NCBI RefSeq assembly: GCF_000090795.2 | Contig: NW_003546617.1 | Location: 49,862 to 82,790, forward strand | Source: Amphimedon queenslandica | Lineage: Eukaryota; Porifera; Demospongiae; Haplosclerida; Niphatidae | DNA length: 32,929 nucleotides | Reading direction: 5' to 3' | Part shown: piece by piece, positions 1 through 10,826 of the stretch | Layout: each line of letters opens with the position of its first letter | How positions within the stretch are numbered: the first letter of the stretch is position 1 | Program-made: the position numbers and the translations under genes | Notes under the pieces: generated by a model | Seen by the model: only the letters and a program-made list of their open reading frames with translations | What the model was told of the DNA's origin: nothing | Database searches by the model: none

Positions 1-1339
1 CTCTGCAAAAGCAGAGACAGCTTATGATATGGAAACTTTAGCAATTGAATAGACAAATTGCAAGATTTTTTTAGTTACAATCAGCACTTTATATAGATAG
101 AGATACAAAATAATCATCTCTCCATTAAATTTTACTACAGTACAACAATCTTTCAAGAGCCATGCCAAGAGGCAGGGGCAGAAAGACTAATAATAACACA
201 ACAAAGAACTATAATTTTTATTAGACTTACTATATTATGCACATTTACAAATTTAACTTTTAAAATTAAGAACTTATAATACAGTTAAGTATCGTTAAGC
301 GTACTGCAAAATCAAATTATAATAGCACAAAGCAATTCAATACTAGAGCTTCAATCTTCCTACAATACAAATACATGTGACATACCATGCTTAATTACAT
401 TAACGTGTAAAAAAAATTTTATCATGGCCATAGCTAATTGAGATTGTCAATATTAACCATCAAAAACACTTATAGCCTTGGATCATAAACTATGACACAA
501 TAATGAAACACAATGGAATCTCAGAACATTCTACATGTATCTTAATGCATATTTCATTGCTAAGACGATGACAATGTGAAACATACATGCATTCAGCTAA
601 AAACTGGTGCCTCATGCAGTGTGGTACAACTACTCAACAAGGAACTATAACAAGACTTAATGTTATCATGATGATTATTGTCACAGAAATTAATTTAGTT
701 CCCACAATCCAAGTCAAACAATAGCCTTAGAAATTCACTATGCTATGAAAGTATTACATTACACCTCATTGGTGAATTATTAAATCACTTGCAGCTCTAA
801 TTTCTGTAAAGCAAAGTAAAATCGAAACATCATCAACAGCAAGCAATGTTTTACGAGACCTGATTGTGCAAATACACATTAATAGACAACATGCATATAT
901 TCCAATGTGCGAACAATTGTTGTTTTGTTAATGTGAACATGCATGCACGAAACAAAACATGCATTGGCAAGCATTCATTTATACTGAGTAAAGAAAGCAT
1001 TGAATTGCTTTGTGCTATTATAATTTGTTTTTGCAGTACGCCTAACCATACCCAACAACAATATAAGTTCTTAATTTTAAAAGTTAAATTTGTAAATGTG
1101 CATAATATTATAAGTGTAATAAAAATTATAGTTCTTTGTTGTGTTATTATTAGTCTTTCTGCCCCTGCCTCTTGGCATGGCTCTTGAAAGATTGTTGTAC
1201 TGTAGCAAAATTTAATGGAGAGATGATTATTTTGTATCTCTATCTATATAAAGTGCTGATTGTAACTAAAAAAATCTTGCAATTTGTCTATTCAATTGCT
1301 AAAGTTTCCATATCACAAGCTGTCTCTGCTTTTGCAGAG
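1..1339. mobile_element. Element with long terminal inverted repeats (foldback/MITE-like)
   Basis: Bases 1 to about 345 are repeated in reverse complement at about 997-1339 with high identity; for example the start CTCTGCAAAAGCAGAGACAG mirrors the end CTGTCTCTGCTTTTGCAGAG. The outermost 16 bases of each arm are themselves palindromic. The central 650 bases are AT-rich and hold no convincing reading frame, so this looks like a non-autonomous element. The left end coincides with the window edge, so the arm may continue outside and no target-site duplication can be checked. An inverted duplication that also includes neighbouring sequence is the alternative. Confidence 0.75.
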
Positions 1340-1771
1340 TGGGAACATGAATCGGGCCTCCATGGAGTGCTGGAGCTGCAGAGGGAAGTGGCCAAAGAAC
1401 TCCAGACACTTGTGGAGGACCTCCAACCAGCAGTGGAAGACACTGATGGAGGACTTCCAACCAGCAGTGGAAGACCAGCCACTTGTGGCAAACTTCCAGC
1501 CAGCGGTGGAGGTCCTGCAGCCACTGGTGGTGGCCTACCAGCATCTGCTGGAGGACCTCTAGCCACTGGTGGAATGCCACCAGCAACAAGTGGAATACCC
1601 CCAGCTACTGCAGGTGGCGGGGGAATTGGTGTTGGTCGTGAAGGAGGATCTGATTCATCTGGTGGTAGTGGTGGTAGGCCTTCGAGAAGTGGTGGGGGAG
1701 GCCTGCTAGCTACTGGTGGTGGAGATTGAGGAGGTGGAACTCCATGATGCAAATCATAATCCATTAACTGT
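1340..1771 (-). CDS. Proline-rich exon (partial, unrecognised)
   Basis: On the minus strand this GC-rich block reads as about 140 codons dominated by PPP, PPVAG and PPLAG units, opening with MDYDLHHGVPPPQ. Immediately upstream on that strand is a textbook 3' splice site, a pyrimidine tract ending TTTTCTTACAG at about 1772, which favours the minus-strand reading over the Gly-rich plus-strand reading of the same bases. The lower part is a degenerate 15-base tandem repeat (about 1420-1620), so its length may be variable. The exon runs straight into the inverted-repeat arm at 1339, where the frame hits a stop after about 17 codons, so it is probably truncated by that element. No domain is recognised. 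It could be a host exon with a low-complexity linker, or a repeat that is open only by composition. Confidence 0.4.
1420..1620. repeat. Degenerate 15-base tandem repeat
   Basis: Imperfect units resembling CCAGCCACTGGTGGA follow one another with a period of about 15 bases. Because 15 is a multiple of three, long open frames appear on both strands (PPVAG-like on minus, PATGG-like on plus). Confidence 0.6.
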
Positions 1772-2644
1772 AAGAAAACATAAATGACAGCTAATGTAAG
1801 TTTGTAACTGAACTGACTCGCTGGTTAGTCACAAATTAGGTTGCAAAACTGTGGAAAGGTTTGAGAGCTGCGAGGGGAAATTTGGCAAATGGACCTGATT
1901 GTTACTTTCAATAGTTTCAGAACAGGAGATAAATCTTAGTAATAACAGCAATGATTAATAATTGAGGTAGGCCATAAATATCATTATTAATTCAAAAAAA
2001 AACTGTATTTATAATGTGATAGGTCTTCTTGTGGTTCTTACTTCAAAATTCTTTATTCCAGTAATGAACTGATACCTGAGGAAAAAATTATACTTATTAA
2101 TTAAAAAGATATTTAATTAATAAAAAGTATGGAAACAAGTAAATAAAAAAATTTCTATTCAATAAAAAAGTTGGGTTGTCGATAAATAGTGGAAACAAGT
2201 GTGTTGAGTTCTACCATTATTATTAATAGTTCAATTAATAATAATAAACATTAAGTAATGAAGAAAAAATTAGTCTAAAAAATTTTAATTAAATTAAAAA
2301 AGAAAAGAATGATGCCCTAAAAATAGATACAATAATTTTCATGTATGATTAAAAAGCACATATGAACATGATTTATATAGTGAAGACCATTCAAAGAATA
2401 TATTAAATTGATCATTTAAAACTAGGTAAAAAAGTCCTAGCTTGTGCATAGAGTGTAAACTCTGACTGACTTCTTATTGTTGGTATTAATGTTGGTTCAC
2501 AATATTACACTAATAATGATGTTACGTTAGCACTGGATTATAAAAGATGGCCTCATAAGGTAATATTCCCCACAATTTTGATTCAAAATTAGTGGTACAT
2601 TGGCCTAAACGTCATACTGTGAGCCAGTATTTATACTACAAACT
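1772..2644. other. AT-rich stretch without recognisable genes
   Basis: Homopolymer A/T runs and TTAATTAA-like simple sequence with dense stops in all frames. Apart from the splice acceptor serving the minus-strand exon at its left edge, I see no coding, TIR or RNA signal. Confidence 0.5.
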
Positions 2645-2941
2645 GTTGAGGACAGTACACTAAAGAGTTACTGTCATATGTATGTTTACATGTATTTTAC
2701 ATTCTTAGTTATTATTGTTAGTTTAGTATTATCTATTTATGTCCTGTATAGTCTTGTCCCTTCTAGAACTCTTGATGATTAAGTTATTAAAGTTAATCAA
2801 GGTTAACTCAGTCAGCTATTTAAGCTAGTGCGTGGGTGCTCGGACTCCAGTTTCTGTCTGGAGTAGTTTCTTCAGCAAGTTCTGTTGTTCTGTGCTTTCT
2901 TTCTTTGGTTTTGTCCCTAGTGTTCTAGTCTTTCCTTTCTC
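2645..2941 (+). promoter_or_regulatory. LTR-like or promoter-like tract upstream of a hAT relic
   Basis: The tract starts TGTTGAGGACAGTA, carries a TATTTAAG box at about 2817, then a hairpin (ACTCCAG, 7-base loop, CTGGAGT, about 2845-2865), then a pyrimidine-rich leader up to an ATG at 2942. This order resembles the U3-R-U5 layout of an LTR, and it stands where the BED-finger exon and left terminus of the hAT element should be. No second LTR, primer-binding site or gag/pol sequence is visible, so a solo LTR fragment is only a guess. Confidence 0.25.
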
Positions 2942-2965
2942 ATGGCATCGTCCGCGTCGACTCCT

Positions 2966-4387
2966 GTCACTATACCAGACAGGAAAACATTTTCAGTGAC
3001 CTATTTGCCTTAGATGTATGATACTGAGAAGAAACGCATTAGCAACCTCATGTCATAAGCTCAATTCTACTCATGTACCACAGACATTTTGGACATCTCG
3101 AGCTCAACATGCATACATTAGTTTGACTATTTATTACCTTGCTGGTGATTTCACTTTGCATAGCCACTTACTGGAATCTAAGGAATTTCCAGACTCTCAT
3201 TCAGGAGTGAATATTGCTCAAGAGCTCACCCAGAGTCTTAAGGAGTGGGGCCTCACTATGGATAAGCTAGTGTCATTTACTACTGATAATGCCAGTAATG
3301 TTGTGGTTGCTATGGAAGAACTGGAATGCATACGAGTGCCATGTTTCAGCCATTGCTTGAACTTGGCTGTGGAAAAGGCCTGCTCTATTGCTGTAGTATG
3401 CAATGTCATTGCTCGATGTCGTCGCTTGGTCACTCACTTCCACCATTCTTCCAAGGATACATACATCTTAAAGCAAAAGCAAACAGATTTACACGTTAAG
3501 AAGCAAAACTTAATTCAGGATGTTACAACGATGTAGAATTCCTCATACTATATGATTGCTAAAGTAGTAGAGCAACAGCAGCCATTATGTGCAGCAATAC
3601 TAGAGGTTAAGCAGGCTGATCTTGTCCCCTCAGATAACGAATTTATAGCAATGGATGTCTACTTAGATGTGATGAAGCCTTTGGTTACTATTACAGAAGC
3701 CATTAGTGCTCAAAAATGGGTAACAATTTCAACACTCCGACCAATTCTTCATAAACTCTTGAAATCGCATCTCAATGAAAAATCAATTGACACGAGTTTA
3801 GCAAAGAAAATGAAATCAGAAATGAATAACAACCTCTGCTCTCGATACACTGATAACTTCTTTTACTTTCCAAGGCAGCATTCCTTGATCCACGTTTGAA
3901 GAACCTTCCTTTTCTGTCACCCATTGAAAGTGAATGAACTGCATGACCTCATTAGACAAGAGGCTGTACACAGATAGCTGAATCGAATCAATCAGAAGTG
4001 GACGAGATCGAAATTGAGACTGACAGTGCAGCAGTAATGCCTCCTCCAACAAAGAAAGCAAAAGGTGAATGGGAATTATTTGAATTAATAAGTGATGTAA
4101 TGCATACAAAATCTGATGTATCACAACCCACCTTATCTCATTAACAAAAATCAGCTGCAGAAGTTGCAATGTATTTATCTGAGCCAGAGGTAACTGAAAA
4201 CCCATTGCTGTGGTGGAAACTGAATAGTTTTTGGTATCCCATGTTGTCTACTTTGGCTAAGAAATATCTGGCAATACCAGCTACTTCTGTGCCATCAGAG
4301 AGAGCTTTCAGTGCTGCTGGCCATATTGTTAACAAGAAAAGGACATGTCTGCAACCAGCTTCAGTCAATATGTTAGGTTTTTTATAA
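2966..4387 (+). pseudogene. hAT transposase relic 1 (ZBED-like, Ac group)
   Basis: Degraded transposase of the hAT superfamily, enzymes that cut and paste DNA through an RNase H-like core. Visible in order: a PDRKTFSVTYLP segment before the core, the first catalytic region TTDIWTS (about 3087, interrupted by one extra T), WGLTMDKLVSFTTDNASNVV with the second Asp (about 3245), the Cys/His helix CFSHCLNLAV (about 3343), and the C-terminal dimerisation region with PATSVPSERAFSAAG carrying the last acidic residue (about 4276). At least three frame changes and several stops (for example TAG at 3534) make it non-functional. The BED zinc finger expected at the N-terminus is absent, replaced by the LTR-like tract. 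Its right terminus lies at 4547-4562. Confidence 0.88.
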
Positions 4388-4498
4388 GAGAATCTCTCTT
4401 AAGTGAACATTGTGAACAGATACAAACAAATATCTATTATGTTATTAGTCATTATTCATGTTATACTCTTTTATAATTTGAAATATTATTGACACGTA

Positions 4499-4562
4499 AA
4501 TATCGCGATAGTTTTATGACTATCGATCGTGATAGTGATAGTAGTACTATCGCCCAGCACTA
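4499..4562 (+). repeat. Right terminal and subterminal repeats of hAT relic 1
   Basis: The sequence ends CTATCGCCCAGCACTA, the reverse complement of the typical hAT start TAGTGCTGGGCGATAG. Just inside it, TATCG/CGATA occurs repeatedly (4502-4550), the kind of subterminal motif array that hAT transposases bind. The next 8 bases (CTATTGAG) would be the target duplication, but the left end is not present in the window to confirm this. Confidence 0.7.
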
Positions 4563-4569
4563 CTATTGA

Positions 4570-5856
4570 GTTGACAACATCACTGCTTCCACATTGTTTT
4601 CCTCACTAAAAGATGTCTTACTTAGGATGAACATTAGCATTAGTAAGTGCCTTGAACAGTGTTATGATGGTGCAAGTAACATGGTGGGTGCTCGAAGTGG
4701 CACTGCCAGTCTAATTCAGAGGGAGGAGCCTCGTGCTATTTTAGTACATTGCTATGGCCATTCTTTACAGCTTGCAGTTAGTGACACTGTGAAAAAAATT
4801 AAGACAATGGCCAATGCTCTTGATACAACAAATGAAATATCAAAGTTGTTAAAGTACTCACCAAAACGTGACACTTTTTTAAAAAATGAAACAAGAACTT
4901 GCTCCCGATACACCAGGTTTTTGTGTGTTGTGTCCAACTTGATGGACAGTCCGAGCCAACTCTCTGCAGGGTGTGATTGACAGCTGGTTGCCTCTTTGTG
5001 AGTTATGGGATGAGTGTCTCATACAAAGGTTAGATTCTGAGGTAAAATCTCGAATAATTCGCGTTAAACACCAGATGAGCACTTTCGAGTATTTCTTTGG
5101 TACTTTACTTGGAGTTTTACTTTTAAAGCATAGTGACAACTTGTCCAAAACTCTCCAACACTGTTTCATGTCGGCATCTGAAGGTCAGTCAGTATCTGCT
5201 ATGACAGTTTCAACTCTTGAGCTAATGAGGTCAGACAAACAGTTTGATATGTTTTGGTGAAAAGTGACTAAAAAAGCCAATGAGTTAGAACTAAGTGAGC
5301 CAGTGCTTCCACGCAAACGAAAACGACCAGTTCGATATGAGGATGGTCAAGTTGAAGCCTACTATCCAGACACACCTAAATCTCAGTATAAGGCTGTGTA
5401 TTTCAGATCCTTAGATGTTATTATCTCTTGCATCAAAACTCGTTTTGACCAACCAGGGTACCATATTTTGCGGCAATTAGAGAGCATTCTACTCAAGGCA
5501 GTAAATCAGGAGAGTTTCACAGAGGAATTGGAGGCTGTGTCTTGCTTTTACAACAAGGTCGATAAAGGACATTTAGAAACTCACTTGAGCACTTTATCAG
5601 CATTTTTCCATACCCCCAAGTGGCTGCTAGGCCGGCCACTTTCAATGACCTGAAGAATTTCATCGCTAAGCTTTCAAAATCACAAAAGTCCTGGATTTCA
5701 CAGGTCATTTTCCTATACAGGATGGTTCTTCTAGCTCCAGCTACCAATGCTGTTAGCGAACGCTCTTGTTCAGCTCTTCGAAGGACCAAAACATGGCTCA
5801 GAACCACTATGAACCAGGACAGACTAAATTACTTCTGCACACGCACCAAACTTTGA
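4570..5856 (+). pseudogene. hAT transposase relic 2 (ZMYM/DUF4371-like group)
   Basis: A second, different hAT transposase begins directly after the terminus of relic 1, already inside its core: VDNITASTLFSSLKD, then CLEQCYDGASNMVG (second Asp) and HCYGHSLQLAV. A frame change near 4940 separates RTCSRYTR from the WTVRANSLQGVIDSWL segment, and a stop lies near 5258. A basic RKRKRPVRYEDGQVE linker and the C-terminal dimerisation region APATNAVSERSCSALRRTKT (about 5730-5790) follow. The N-terminal part, including any TTF/MYM zinc finger and DUF4371 start, is missing, as expected if relic 1 inserted here and the upstream half was later lost. It resembles the hAT proteins from which vertebrate ZMYM-type proteins were domesticated. 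Confidence 0.85.
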
Positions 5857-6142
5857 CTGACCAAATAGATATACGAAGTGTTGCTTTGGAGTTCATAGAA
5901 GGCAATAAAAGACGTGTACATAGCTTTGAACGAGCAATAGACTAGATAGATCTTACTCTCTGACTCTAAGCTCGCTGTGATCTCACAATAATAATGATTA
6001 ATAATTATTGGTTTCGTAAAATCGTAATAATAATAAAATTAATTAAACATTGATTGATTATAAATAACCATGCCCCTTATGAATATTAATTAACCTGCTA
6101 AAAATTTTTTGGCACGCTTCACCGCCTACTGCCAGACCCCTG
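5857..6142 (+). other. 3' flank of hAT relic 2 with possible right terminus
   Basis: AT-rich sequence with stops in the transposase frame, followed by a short GC-rich end, GCCTACTGCCAGACCCCTG (6124-6142), whose reverse complement starts CAGGGGTCTGG. CAGGG starts are common in this hAT group. The partner at the left end is missing, so the call rests on one end only. Confidence 0.35.
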
Positions 6143-6447
6143 CCCTACCAATGATTGTGCCTCAGCAATGCCTCTGTCGTGGGATCTCTTTTAAAACTGA
6201 CTAACAATAACTTGATACAGCATTACATTCATTGTCATATGATGTGTTCCGAAAATCTACACCTTTCATACGTGATGACAAATATTTCAGGGCTATAACA
6301 TAATGCATTAATAATTTTCCTAAAATGATATATCTTTACTTCACTATTTGGTGCAGGTAATTAGTAAATAGTACACATTCTATACAATATTTGAGAATAA
6401 TTACAATCATAATAACTTTTACTTAGACGCCTCTTATTTTCCTTATC

Positions 6448-6677
6448 TGTGACCATAATTGACAAAAGGGCCCTTATGGCGGATTTTAAAATTGATCGTT
6501 ATAATGGAAAATATCAACCTGTGAGGTCTTTGTTAGACAATCATTGTTTCTAAAAGTTTCATGGTAACTTTTTGCATCCTTTGAAGTAGTTTTATGATAA
6601 ATGGGGCTCAGGAAGTTGGATTTCTTAGGCTAATTTCACCACCCGCCATGAGGTACCTTTTGTCAATTATGGTCACA
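6448..6677. mobile_element. MITE, TGTGACC family, copy 1
   Basis: A 230-base unit with about 36-base inverted ends (TGTGACCATAATTGACAAAA ... GGTCACA) and no coding capacity. Its interior matches the reverse complement of the copy at 8505-8743 at roughly 80 percent by eye. Flanking bases (ATC/TTT) no longer show a clear TA duplication, whereas the other copy does. Confidence 0.85.
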
Positions 6678-7610
6678 TTTAGCGTTATCTTTAACTTATC
6701 CATTTCATTATCGTAATTTTTAAATTTTAAGAATTTATTTTTTGTAACTTGTCATGTTGCATCTTCATTTTCATAATACCATTTCAAAGAATGTGCCTTT
6801 GTGGGTCAGAATATTGTTGATAACGTCTTTCAGATATCATTTTTTTATTAACGGGGTTTTGACAATACATTATTTGTGAATAGTCATATGATTTTATTGT
6901 TTTCTTATCTTTGTTTTTGTTATACCAAATTTTAAATTATTGCATTATATAACCTCGGTTAAATACATGAAACTGCTTGGAATAGGCCTCTGCAGAAGCA
7001 ATCTAATACTTTATTCTGATTTTATATGCAATTCTTGCTTTGCTTCTGACCAGGTGTAACATTGTGTTACGTACTATGCTCTGGCGTTTGATTTATTTTT
7101 AGTTATGAAATCTTCAATTTGGTTTCTATCAACATAATTCATTGCATTTCTTTGCTTAGTTTTATTCATACTTAAGTTGCTCTTCCTTTTTTACTTCCTT
7201 TTGCACAATGATAAGAAGCAAAATCACTCCTAACGTTAAAACCAGAAAGAATACATGTACCATAACACCAAGTATGCAGGATGCACAGTATTATCATCAT
7301 GACCTCTGCTTCTACATATCATTGTATAACACTTGTCTTAGTATCTTGAAGCAACAAGAATAATGCAATGCAGTACCTCAGAAAAAGCAGACTACAAGAA
7401 AATAAGCAGCTAATGCTGAACAGCTGCAACTTTAATTTGAACTCTAATTCAAAAATGAATATTATATTTTATAGTAAGTTATTTACCTATTAGCTCTTAA
7501 AAGAACCAGTGATCTCATAGTCTGAGCAGTGGGCACTCCTTGCAATTAAGATCAGAGCAAAACTTCAGCAAAGACCAAGAGAAGAATAGAGATAAAACAA
7601 AAATGTTAAA
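6678..7610. other. Non-coding stretch, nothing recognised
   Basis: AT-rich with dense stops. Short open frames on the minus strand near 7515-7768 match no known family and partly overlap the left end of the hAT element. No repeat or RNA structure stood out. Confidence 0.5.
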
Positions 7611-7822
7611 CCACACAGTAGTGATTGGCGATATTTTGATTCTGAGATTGATACTATTGATTTTGAGCGTATCAATACTGTATAGGAATTGAATTTTAAA
7701 AGCAGGCAAAATTGATGTATGTGGCCACACCTACATGTATGGTCACCACACCCACCACTTAAGTACACATCGCATCTTGTTCTTACGTCGCTGTCAGTGC
7801 TGTTAGCACTTCAGCCGCCATT

Positions 7823-9900
7823 ATGCACTCTCCTCCAAGTATCAAAAAAGAAGTTTGGTATGGAGTTACTTTAATCCAGGGCTGCAGGGTGATGATAAGA
7901 CTATATGTAAAACTTGTGGTGAGCACATAGCTACCTCTGGGAGTAATCCAAACATCACTAGAGTAAGCCAGCAGCAGGTGGCACTATTAATCATGAACAT
8001 TATAGCACTTGTCTGGAAAACACCCAGATTTTTTCAAAGAATTAGAGGCATGTCAGTCATAAACAAAGAGAAAGAAGGGTACAGATTCTGCTGGAAGTCA
8101 AATTACATTAGCATCAGTGTTTGAAACAGTTTCTAATTATGGAAGTAAGTTTGCCTATTTTTTTTAATCATGATGTTACCTGTTTCAACTGAAGGATCAC
8201 ATCACCATAAAGGAATTGACAGTCATCTGGTCCAGATGATAGCACTTGATCTTCAGCCCTCATTAATACAATAGACTGTAGTTGACCCGAAATATATTTT
8301 GCCAAATCACCGTACCATAATGAGAGATTTGCTTCCACCACTCCATGAAGCAAGCACCCATGACTTAGATTGACAATTAGCTGAGTGTGATTACTGTGTG
8401 ATGACAGCTGAACTCTACTTCTTGTACTACCACTGGGTACTTAACAATCACTTGTCACTTCTGTCACTTCTTTACTAAAATAAATTATGGGAGTTAAAGT
8501 CATATGTGACCATAATTGACAAAAGGTACCTTATGGCGGATAGGAAAATTGGCCTTTATAGCCTTAAAAATCAAACTTCCTGACCTCCATTTATCATAAA
8601 ATAACTCCAGAGGATGCAAAAAGTTACTATGTAACATTTAGAAACAATTGTTGACTAACAGAGCTATCACAGGTTGATATTTTTCATTATAATGATGAAT
8701 TTCAAAATCCGCCATAAGGTACCTTTTGTCAATTATGGTCACATATGTCTTAGAGTTCACATTGATGTTTCTTACACATCAGAGAATATAGCTGCTGCTC
8801 TTGTAGTAGTTGCAAGCAAGTGGAATATAATGGATAAGATCTCTTGTGATGCCATAGATAATGCTGCCTATATTGTTGCTGCAATTAGAGTATCTGGATG
8901 GTCCCACCTACAATGTTTTGTGCACACGATAACTTATTTGTGACTAAATCTATATCTAAATTTTCTGAGCTTCAAGAGCTAAGAAAATCTTGCAACGATA
9001 TAGTTTCCTATTTTCAAAAGAGCAGCAAAGCCACTGATAAGCTGCGGTCAATCCAAACAAGAAGGAATATTCCAAATCATAAGCTCATTCAGCAAGTAGA
9101 CACAAGGTGGAACTCTGTATTTATATGATCGAGGGCTGTACGTATCACATTGTGTTTACTCAAGAGGAATGATATTTATGACACCTGAAAGCATTCATGA
9201 GCTCAAAAATGTAATTGGAGTCCTCTGTCCTCTTGAAGCAGTGAGAGAGATGTCAGCAGATAAACATGTCTCCATTTCAAAAATCATTGCTTTCAGTAGG
9301 TCACTGCAGCATTTAACAACTATCAATTTAGGAATGCCTGGTAGTCTTTGTGACAATTTATCTGCTAAAATGAAAAGAACCTTCTGAAACATGGAGGACC
9401 ATATTATATTAGCTAGTGAAACTATTCTTGATCCTGGATTAAAGAAGATTGCTTATAGTGATTGAAGTTTTGCAGATAAAGCAGTAATACAGGTAGTAAA
9501 CAAAGCCTTATTGCAGAGAAGGAATAGTGTGGTCTCAGATAGTGTTCCAGTAGTGGAGCAAAGTAAGAGTAATGAGTCCAGTGGTAGAGATGATAGTTCA
9601 TTGTGGGCCTTTTTTGATTAGCGTGTGGCTAAAAGCTCTTCATCCAGTACTGATGGAATTGATGTTGCTACTGAAAGAACCAGTCTCTAAAAGTGAAGAT
9701 TTTAGATAGAAATGAAGACCTGATAGTTTGGTGAAGGGAGCATGAAGCAATGTATCCAAATCTTCATAAATTAGCTATGAAATACCTCAGCATTCCTGGT
9801 ACATCTGTACTTGCAGAGCGCCTTTTCAGTAAAGCTTGGGAATTTCTGCCCTAAGGAACAGACTCAAACCAAAACATGTTAACATGATGCTATTTCTTAA
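7823..9900 (+). pseudogene. hAT transposase relic 3 (BED finger, ZBED-like)
   Basis: Domains in order: a BED-type zinc finger start with VWSYFNP, CKTCGEHI and a degraded His part (KHPDFFKELEACQS frame, about 8020-8055); the pre-core helix region SHLVQMIALDLQPSLI then VDPKYILPNHRTIM (about 8220-8330); a GYLTITCHF strand; WELKSYVLE, split by a MITE at 8505-8743; NIAAALVVVASKW and the second Asp region (about 8785-8880); HKLIQQVDTRWNS (about 9079-9117); and the dimerisation region YLSIPGTSVLAERLFSKAW (about 9783-9840). Frame changes and stops occur throughout, so it is inactive. It lies correctly between the two TIRs of element 3 and is a different lineage from relics 1 and 2. Confidence 0.88.
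8505..8743. mobile_element. MITE, TGTGACC family, copy 2, inside hAT relic 3
   Basis: A 239-base element with inverted ends TGTGACC...GGTCACA, inverted relative to copy 1. It is flanked by TA on both sides (8503-8504 and 8744-8745), a TA duplication typical of Tc1/mariner-mobilised MITEs. Skipping the MITE plus one TA restores the uninterrupted host frame WELKSYVLE of the hAT transposase, so the boundaries are exact. Confidence 0.92.
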
Positions 9901-10097
9901 TAAGTACCTACAAACCGTCATCATTCTGGCCATTATGATGCACTGTTTTGTGAATAAGATATTTGTGTGGCTTTAGTCATTAAATCGTTAATTAATTATC
10001 GAATCGAAAATAACATTGATAAAGCAATTTTTACAACTAACATATCGGTATCGTATTGTTTCTTTTTCATGCTGTATCACCCATCACTACCGCACAG

Positions 10098-10563
10098 TAG
10101 TCTATAGCAACTTTGCTTGTGCGCATTTAATTTCAAGATGGCATCTGAAAAAGAGAGGGGTGTGATGATCACGCCCAAGTAATTAGTTTCTAACTTTAAA
10201 CTAATAAGATAATAAAAGCACTTTTCTCATCCATGACACAAGCCCAAAGGAACAGTGTAAAAGCCATTTTACGCTGTTCTTAATTTTAAAAAATTTCCGT
10301 GTTTATAGAGGAAATATGACAAAAGAAAAAGTCTGAAGGTTTTTGCAGATATTTGAATTTGGGCCTATTCTCCCGAATTGCTCCCGTTACATTACAGGTC
10401 ACATTAAAGGTACCCGAAAAACCGCTCAATGAAAGAGAACTGATTTGAGCATTTTATAAGGCTGTGCTGAAAGTTATAAGCATTTGAAAATTGTAAATTT
10501 GGCCACCATGTTGAAAAATCAATGTCAACCCGACGTACAGGCTACCGCCTATATAATAGCAGA
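10098..10563. other. Non-coding stretch, nothing recognised
   Basis: Mixed-composition sequence just outside the hAT target duplication, with no open frame above background. It contains one GATCACGCCC motif that recurs in other repeats of the window. Confidence 0.4.
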
Positions 10564-10826
10564 AGTTAAGCTACAATAACACTTATGTACTTACTTTCGT
10601 TTATACCACTGCTATTGTACCAGCATCCTTGACAAAAATATTCCTACCCTGCCCCTTTTCTGTGTTCAACTATACAGAACAAAGTATAATAAAGAAGGTT
10701 GAGCTATAATAACACACATACATATACTTACTTTGTCTTACGGCTTGCTTTTGTAGCAGCATCCTAAATCATACTTGTTCCAGAGTGCTATTTATCTGTG
10801 TTAAACTATACAGCACAATAAAGGTG
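10564..10826. repeat. Two-copy tandem repeat of about 130 bases
   Basis: The units at about 10564-10697 and 10698-10826 share the order GAGCTAYAATAACAC, TACTTACTTT, a TGTA.CAGCATCC block and a TGTGTT.AACTATACAG.AC block. Divergence is moderate, so the duplication is not recent. Confidence 0.7.

Larger units (their letters stand above)
7619..10089 (+). mobile_element. Complete hAT element 3 with TIRs and 8-base target duplication
   Basis: The left end TAGTGATTGGCGATA (7619-7633) is mirrored by the right end, whose reverse complement reads TAGTGATGGGTGATA (ends at 10089). The bases outside are CCACACAG (7611-7618) and CCGCACAG (10090-10097), an 8-base target duplication with one mismatch, as hAT elements make. 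The 2471-base interior holds a degraded BED-type transposase and a later MITE insertion. Subterminal TATCG motifs occur near the right end (about 9997-10050). Confidence 0.92.

Noticed and set aside
864..1187. Plus-strand 107-codon open frame.
   Set aside because: It spans the centre and right arm of the inverted-repeat element and has no resemblance to any protein.
1172..1729. Plus-strand Gly-rich open frame over the 15-base repeats.
   Set aside because: A 15-base repeat keeps several frames open. The minus strand has the splice acceptor and the plus reading starts inside the inverted arm.
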